This document shows positions 52,771 through 56,951 of a stretch of DNA of 56,951 nt, piece by piece. The DNA comes from Bacteroidales bacterium. GTDB lineage: Bacteria; Bacteroidota; Bacteroidia; Bacteroidales; UBA3663. The stretch covers positions 1 to 56,951 of the forward strand of contig JAFSKF010000019.1 in the NCBI GenBank assembly GCA_017449065.1. Direction: 5' to 3'. Position 1 is the stretch's first letter, and each line of letters starts with the position of its first letter. The notes beneath the pieces are model-generated. The model had not been told where the DNA came from and did not search any database. It was given only the letters and a program-made list of their open reading frames with translations. The position numbers and the translations under genes were made by a program.

Positions 52771-52790
52771 TCATTGGCAAAGGCCAATGA
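52771..52790 (+). terminator. perfect hairpin after the DUF5606 gene
   Basis: TCATTGGC-aaag-GCCAATGA directly after the stop codon. There is no U-tract, so termination is uncertain. Confidence 0.4.
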
Positions 52791-52792
52791 TT

Positions 52793-52833
52793 AATTACTG
52801 ATTACAAATTACTAATTACTGATTACAAATTAC
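52793..52833. repeat. 21-bp tandem repeat, two copies
   Basis: AATTACTGATTACAAATTAC occurs at 52793 and 52814. Similar ATTACTGATTAC-type repeats are common between genes in related bacteria; no function is known to me. Confidence 0.8.
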
Positions 52834-52902
52834 GGGCAACAAACGTTCCCCTTCTTTTCCTTTTTACTCCCCTTCCTATCCCTTATACACATTATTATAT
52901 AT

Positions 52903-54306
52903 ATGCGCGCGCGAATCATTATTGCAACACTGATTTCGGTGTCCACCTGGGCATCTGCCCAACATGCCATTACTCCTGAAATTTTAGACGGGTTCCAGAA
53001 ACAGGAAGCACAGGCTTCGGACAAAGCTATCCGGAATGCTCTGGCACGTACCAGCATCTCTGTTTTGGCAAGCGATGCCAGCACTTTGCAGATGGGAGAC
53101 ACTCATTTTACCTATCGAGTGCCCAATAAAGGCATCACCAACCAGCAGAGTTCCGGACGTTGCTGGCTTTTTACGGGTATGAATGTGCTCCGAAGTAAAG
53201 CCATCAATAAATATAATCTGAAGGAACTCGAACTTTCGCAAGTGTATCTTTTCTTCTACGATCAGCTTGAGAAGTCGAACCTTTTCCTGCAAGGTTGCAT
53301 CGATACCCGGAAAAAGGCGGATGACGATCGGATGGTTGACTGGCTCTTCGAGAATCCGCTGAGCGACGGCGGTACTTTCTGCGGCGTAGCGGATCTGGTG
53401 AAGAAATATGGTGTGGTGCCTAAGGAAGTGATGCCTGAAACCTATTCATCGAACAACACGCGCGATATAGACATGCTCCTGAAGTGGAAACTTCGTGAAA
53501 TGGGTCTGGAACTGCGGACGGCAGGACAGGACAAGAAGGCTACCGCAACATCGCTCGAAAAGCGCAAGGTCGGGATGCTGGGTGAAATCTATCATATCTT
53601 GACGCTGGCCTACGGTGTCCCTCCAACGGAGTTCTCTTATACGCTTCGCAACGTCAAGGATGAGTTCATCAGTACGGAAACTTATACGCCGCAGTCGTTC
53701 TATGCAAAGTATTGGGAAGACGAGGATCTCTATGAGAACTATATCATGGTGATGAACGATCCCCTGCGCGAATATTATAAAGTTTATCAGATCGATTATG
53801 ACCGCCATACCTATGACGGACACGATTGGGTGTATCTGAATCTGCCTGCTGACGAAATCAAACCGATGGCTGTGGCTTCCATCAAGGATTCGACAGCGAT
53901 GTATTTCTCATGCGATGTTGCAAAATACCTGAATCGAACCAACGGAACTCTCGATTTGAACAACTTCGATTACGGTTCGCTGCTGGGTACCAGCTTCAAT
54001 ATGGACAAGAAACAGCGGGTGCAAACCCATGCTTCGGGCAGCAGCCACGCGATGACATTGGTGGCTGCCGATGTGGATACTACGGCTTCAGACGGTTTGA
54101 AAGTGCGAAAATGGATGGTCGAGAACTCGTGGGGCGATGCCAGCGGCTATCGTGGACATCTGATTATGACTGACGAGTGGTTTGACAATTATATGTTCCG
54201 CTTGGTGGTAAACAAGCGCTATGTAGATACAAAATACGTCGAAATGCTCAAACAAAAGCCGGTTTTATTGCCTGCTTGGGACCCGATGTTCCTTCCAGAA
54301 GAGTAA
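52903..54306 (+). CDS. secreted C1-family peptidase (bleomycin-hydrolase/PepC-like)
   Basis: 467 residues. The papain-like triad is present in bleomycin-hydrolase context: Cys87 in NQQSSGRCWLF, His about 382 in SGSSHAMTL, Asn about 408 in VENSWGD. Family members are normally cytosolic aminopeptidases. This one has an N-terminal signal (about 1-20, ending ASAQ), so it acts in the periplasm or outside, as seen in other Bacteroidales. Probable role is trimming peptides for uptake. The upstream interval has tandem repeats and no clear TAnnTTTG; a long terminator hairpin follows. Confidence 0.88.
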   Translation: MRARIIIATLISVSTWASAQHAITPEILDGFQKQEAQASDKAIRNALARTSISVLASDASTLQMGDTHFTYRVPNKGITNQQSSGRCWLFTGMNVLRSKAINKYNLKELELSQVYLFFYDQLEKSNLFLQGCIDTRKKADDDRMVDWLFENPLSDGGTFCGVADLVKKYGVVPKEVMPETYSSNNTRDIDMLLKWKLREMGLELRTAGQDKKATATSLEKRKVGMLGEIYHILTLAYGVPPTEFSYTLRNVKDEFISTETYTPQSFYAKYWEDEDLYENYIMVMNDPLREYYKVYQIDYDRHTYDGHDWVYLNLPADEIKPMAVASIKDSTAMYFSCDVAKYLNRTNGTLDLNNFDYGSLLGTSFNMDKKQRVQTHASGSSHAMTLVAADVDTTASDGLKVRKWMVENSWGDASGYRGHLIMTDEWFDNYMFRLVVNKRYVDTKYVEMLKQKPVLLPAWDPMFLPEE

Positions 54307-54316
54307 TTTCATCCTT

Positions 54317-54388
54317 AAAAAGTGCCCTATTGAGCGCATATTTGCCCAGTATGTTTAGCAAATGTGCTCAAAAATGGGGCATTTTTTA
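54317..54388 (+). terminator. long terminator hairpin after the C1 peptidase gene
   Basis: Outer arms TGCCC (54323-54327) and GGGCA (54377-54381) enclose an inner imperfect stem (TTGAGC...GCTCAA), followed by T6. Confidence 0.65.
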
Positions 54389-54430
54389 CGATTTTTGAGT
54401 GCAACCCATTGCGCATCGGAGAAAACCCCG

Positions 54431-54438
54431 TAACTTTG
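54431..54438 (+). promoter_or_regulatory. promoter of the small secreted protein gene
   Basis: TAACTTTG with TTG at 54409-54411 (19-base spacing). It predicts an untranslated leader of about 190 nt. Confidence 0.8.
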
Positions 54439-54575
54439 CACCGCGAACAGGATAAAACCCCAGCCAAGGTTGGGCCCCTGAAAATAAAATTCGTGATTTT
54501 TATGAAGATGGTTAATTTACAAAGGGTATGTATGAGATCGGATATGTGATTTAGAGAATTTTTTATAAGTATTAT

Positions 54576-54630
54576 TTAAGGTATTTTGTTTATTAAGGTA
54601 TTATTTAATTAAAGTTCTTTTTAAGGTATT
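54576..54630 (+). repeat. three copies of TTAAGGTATT in the 5' leader
   Basis: Copies at 54576-54585, 54593-54602 and 54621-54630, the last ending 7 bases before the start codon. A fourth partial copy (AAGGTATTTG) is inside the first codons. Spacing is irregular. Possible protein- or RNA-binding sites. Confidence 0.7.
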
Positions 54631-54637
54631 TAGTGTT

Positions 54638-55084
54638 ATGAAAAAGGTATTTGTATTTGCAATGTCAATCATGATGATGGCATTTGCGACTGTTAAGGCA
54701 GAAGGCAATAATAACGGCAATGCCGTAGTTAATAGTGATAACTCTTTTGTAGTAGAGGATGTTCAGTCAAATGCTGACTCCGTGATCTACAAGTTTAAGC
54801 TCCGCCTTCGCGACATGAACAAGGCAATGCACTTGGACGTGGATCAGATTGAAGCTCTCCAGCAGACAACTGTCGATTTGTCACGTCGCATTGCTCGCTT
54901 GGAGAATGTGGCTGCTGAAAAGCGTCAGGCTCAGTTGACCCACATTATCACCGAGAACCTGGTTGTGGTTCACGATTATCTGAACGATAATCAGTATCGT
55001 GCCTACTTGTCGCTGCTGAACAATGAATTTAACAGAACTGGTCTGAACAGCGTTCTCTACGGCTATGACGTAGTGCTGAAGTAA
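54638..55084 (+). CDS. small secreted helical protein (Spy/CpxP-like pattern)
   Basis: 148 residues with signal peptide MKKVFVFAMSIMMMAFA (cleaved near VKAE). The mature part begins with an Asn-rich stretch, then long amphipathic helices: LDVDQIEALQQTTVDLSRRI, and DYLNDNQYRAYLSLLN, where 'LNDNQYRAY' echoes the LTPEQR motif of Spy/CpxP chaperones. The match is weak and may be convergent. It has its own strong promoter, a long repeat-bearing leader and a strong terminator, so it is probably highly expressed. Confidence 0.6.
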   Translation: MKKVFVFAMSIMMMAFATVKAEGNNNGNAVVNSDNSFVVEDVQSNADSVIYKFKLRLRDMNKAMHLDVDQIEALQQTTVDLSRRIARLENVAAEKRQAQLTHIITENLVVVHDYLNDNQYRAYLSLLNNEFNRTGLNSVLYGYDVVLK

Positions 55085-55103
55085 GATTACCCATAAAAAA
55101 TGG

Positions 55104-55140
55104 TCGGGCCGCACGGAAGTGCGACCCGATTATTTTTTTT
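55104..55140 (+). terminator. intrinsic terminator
   Basis: TCGGGCCGCAC (55104-55114) pairs with GTGCGACCCGA (55119-55129) around GGAA, followed by a T-rich tract of T8 after TA. Confidence 0.9.
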
Positions 55141-55286
55141 CTTTCTTTCTTCTTAGGAATCTAAGGGTTGGATTTCATCCCTTCTTATCCAGCCATGACA
55201 TAGCTCAAACAAGTTTGGCTCTGTTCATCTGGCTTAATGAAAAGGCAACTTTGATTTTCCTATATTATAGAGGATTCTCGGTCTTT

Positions 55287-56876
55287 CTAATTCTTGGGTT
55301 TCTCATAGCTCTCAGGAATAACACCGTGCAATTCTCGAGTCAGATAGTTTTCCATCAGCTGGGTGTCAAGCATCTGGTCGTCTCGGAGGATCTTGCCATT
55401 CGAAAGCATTCCATAACAACCTTTCTTTAATAGAATGAAGTCAATGGATGCCACGCTGTAGGTTTTTTCGAGATCGAGCGGTTCCCACTGTTTATTTGTT
55501 CTCGACCATACCTGAACATTCGATACTCTGCGAGGACCTTCCCCGATTCTTTCAAAATTCTCGCCTGATTCTTCCATAATGATATTCGCAGTTACTGAAA
55601 GATCGAGATCAAATTTCAGTCCGGAAACCTGTGGATAGCTGGCATTGTCTGCCGGAGCTACGCAAACACCAAACTCTAAAGCGTCAAGAATGCGCTTACC
55701 TGTAAATTCGGCAACACACACACGATTGCCAAAGGGGAATGCGCTTAATAACTCTTTGAAACTGATTTTTCCGGCAGGAATACTGTTTCGGATACCGCCT
55801 GCATTCAGCCAACCGATATCTGCCTGGGTCATGGTACGGAATGCCTCACTGCTCAAAGTGCCGAGATTCGTCTGGCAATTGCGGTAGTAGGTGTCGTGCA
55901 ATCGATCGAAGCCCGCCAAGTCGTATTTGCTATTTGCGATGGTCGGCAACCGGTCAAAAGTCTCTTCGAAAGTATTGATGAGCTGATTGACGGATTTGTC
56001 CTCGTAGGGATATTGCGAAACTGGAATCAACTCCGAAGAGCAACTTCCATCCGGTTTTATTACCAGACGTCCGATATTCAGGAAATGGGCACCGGTCGAA
56101 GACAACAATACGGGATGATTGTCGGCATCTTGAATGATGCGGCTTGGAATAACATGGTGAGCATGTCCGTCTAATATCACATTAAGTCCTCTGGTATGAC
56201 GAATGGTTTCTTCCGATGTCTGTATGGTGACAGGATTGTCACCCAAATGCGAAACCAGAATCACAAAGTTGGCTCCCAGGCTGCGCACCGTGTCGATATA
56301 CGACTGCACTAACTCGTAAATTTCATCGCGATGGAAAGTGAAGATGTCGTTGCCCAAACTATCAATATATATTTCCGGAGAGTCGCTGGTTTTTGTGACC
56401 GGAGTGGTGATGCCGATGTATCCGATGGTCAAGTCACCGAGTTGTCGTACGGCATAGGCGGGAAAGACGCGCTTGTTGGTTCTAAGATCCGTGAAGTTGC
56501 AAAGCAGGGTATGAGCTGTTGAAGAAGAGACCATTTGCTGGAGCTGTTCCAGACCGTAGTCGAACTCATGATTTCCGAGGGTGATGTAATCGTACCCGAT
56601 TTTGTTCATAACATCAATGGCGTACTGTCCGTGAGAGACAGAAACTAAGGCGCTACCTTGTGCAAAATCACCTAATGAAACAACATTGACGTATGGGGTT
56701 TTGCGGAGCATCTCTTTCTTTAGTGCGGCAATTTTGGCATAGCCGACCATGTGTCCGTGTACATCGTTGTCGTATAGCACAACGACATCACCGTTAGCAA
56801 TTTCGTCAGCAACGGCAAGACCTGCGTCTAACCATAGGAAGAATATAGCGAAGAGACAAAGTATTAACTTTTTCAT
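55287..56876 (-). CDS. secreted 5'-nucleotidase / UshA-like metallophosphoesterase
   Basis: 529 residues from Met at 56876 with signal peptide (MKKLILCLFAIFF, cleaved near AVAD). The metallophosphatase domain has YDNDVHGH, SLGDFAQGS, LGNHEFDYG, SHLGDN and DGHAHHV, the dinuclear metal ligands. The C-terminal 5'-nucleotidase domain (from about 325) has NAGGIRNSIPAGKI and FPFGN. It hydrolyses nucleotides or related phosphoesters outside the inner membrane. A TATCTTTG promoter (minus strand, 56906-56913) excludes the longer in-frame start at 56906. The gene is monocistronic. Confidence 0.88.
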   Translation of the reverse strand: MKKLILCLFAIFFLWLDAGLAVADEIANGDVVVLYDNDVHGHMVGYAKIAALKKEMLRKTPYVNVVSLGDFAQGSALVSVSHGQYAIDVMNKIGYDYITLGNHEFDYGLEQLQQMVSSSTAHTLLCNFTDLRTNKRVFPAYAVRQLGDLTIGYIGITTPVTKTSDSPEIYIDSLGNDIFTFHRDEIYELVQSYIDTVRSLGANFVILVSHLGDNPVTIQTSEETIRHTRGLNVILDGHAHHVIPSRIIQDADNHPVLLSSTGAHFLNIGRLVIKPDGSCSSELIPVSQYPYEDKSVNQLINTFEETFDRLPTIANSKYDLAGFDRLHDTYYRNCQTNLGTLSSEAFRTMTQADIGWLNAGGIRNSIPAGKISFKELLSAFPFGNRVCVAEFTGKRILDALEFGVCVAPADNASYPQVSGLKFDLDLSVTANIIMEESGENFERIGEGPRRVSNVQVWSRTNKQWEPLDLEKTYSVASIDFILLKKGCYGMLSNGKILRDDQMLDTQLMENYLTRELHGVIPESYEKPKN

Positions 56877-56905
56877 CCGATTTAATCGTATTCGTTTTAG
56901 TCGCA

Positions 56906-56913
56906 CAAAGATA
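56906..56913 (-). promoter_or_regulatory. -7 element of the 5'-nucleotidase gene
   Basis: Reads TATCTTTG on the minus strand, 29 bases upstream of the start codon. Confidence 0.65.
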
Positions 56914-56951
56914 GCATATTTTGTGTAATCTTGGTGCCTTTTTTGTTAAAA

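Noticed and set aside
54364..54549. 61-codon frame upstream of the small secreted protein
   Set aside because: Its start lies upstream of the mapped-looking promoter and inside the terminator; only the last 15 codons could be transcribed with the gene.

Overview
The window looks like chromosomal DNA of a Bacteroidales bacterium, most likely Prevotellaceae. Almost every transcription unit is preceded by a Bacteroidetes-type -7 element (TAnnTTTG), Shine-Dalgarno sequences are absent, and the gene content fits: a TonB-dependent receptor with an N-terminal carboxypeptidase-like domain, secreted proteins ending in a short GQ/GR-type C-terminal tail, DUF5683 and DUF5606 proteins, a DAHP synthase-chorismate mutase fusion and a C1-family bleomycin-hydrolase-like peptidase. 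No genus can be proved from sequence reading alone.

Layout. 1-3900 is a small accessory stretch: the end of a secreted protein, a VapBC-like toxin-antitoxin pair, a decayed outer-membrane protein, and a condensation-fold acyltransferase next to a TraX-family membrane protein. 4100-11750 holds a TonB receptor, a choice-of-anchor-J lipoprotein, an OB-fold-repeat surface protein and an OmpA-like lipoprotein. 11760-19090 carries a short nucleoside kinase, a Na/Pi-cotransporter-PhoU protein, tRNA-Gln(UUG) and, starting 6 nt after the tRNA, a giant 2-hydroxyacyl-CoA dehydratase/activase protein. 19300-25900 holds two long secreted proteins that share a gapless 907-bp module. 25980-26908 is gene-free but strongly structured: tandem repeats, a terminator, a promoter and one or more candidate structured RNAs.

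26909-38863 is the most unusual part: eleven close-packed genes with no internal promoter seen. They encode a cytosolic FHA protein carrying repeated Thr motifs, two membrane-anchored Ser/Thr kinases, a membrane-anchored PP2C phosphatase, an FHA-TM-coiled-coil protein, a double-FHA-TM-trypsin-like protease, then secreted and outer-membrane proteins (WG repeats, beta-barrel, lipoprotein, small-barrel repeats, lipocalin-like). I read this as a phospho-threonine signalling system that crosses the inner membrane to a periplasmic protease; this function is inferred, not shown.

38916-56951 is mostly housekeeping: class II aldolase; a Phe/Tyr biosynthesis operon (pheA, aminotransferase, DAHP synthase-chorismate mutase, tyrA) behind a previously uncalled Phe/Tyr-rich leader peptide with terminator and antiterminator; the opposing parA-parB-DUF5683-mltD-rel operon; surE-lpxB-DUF5606; a secreted C1 peptidase; a small secreted helical protein; and a secreted UshA-like 5'-nucleotidase.
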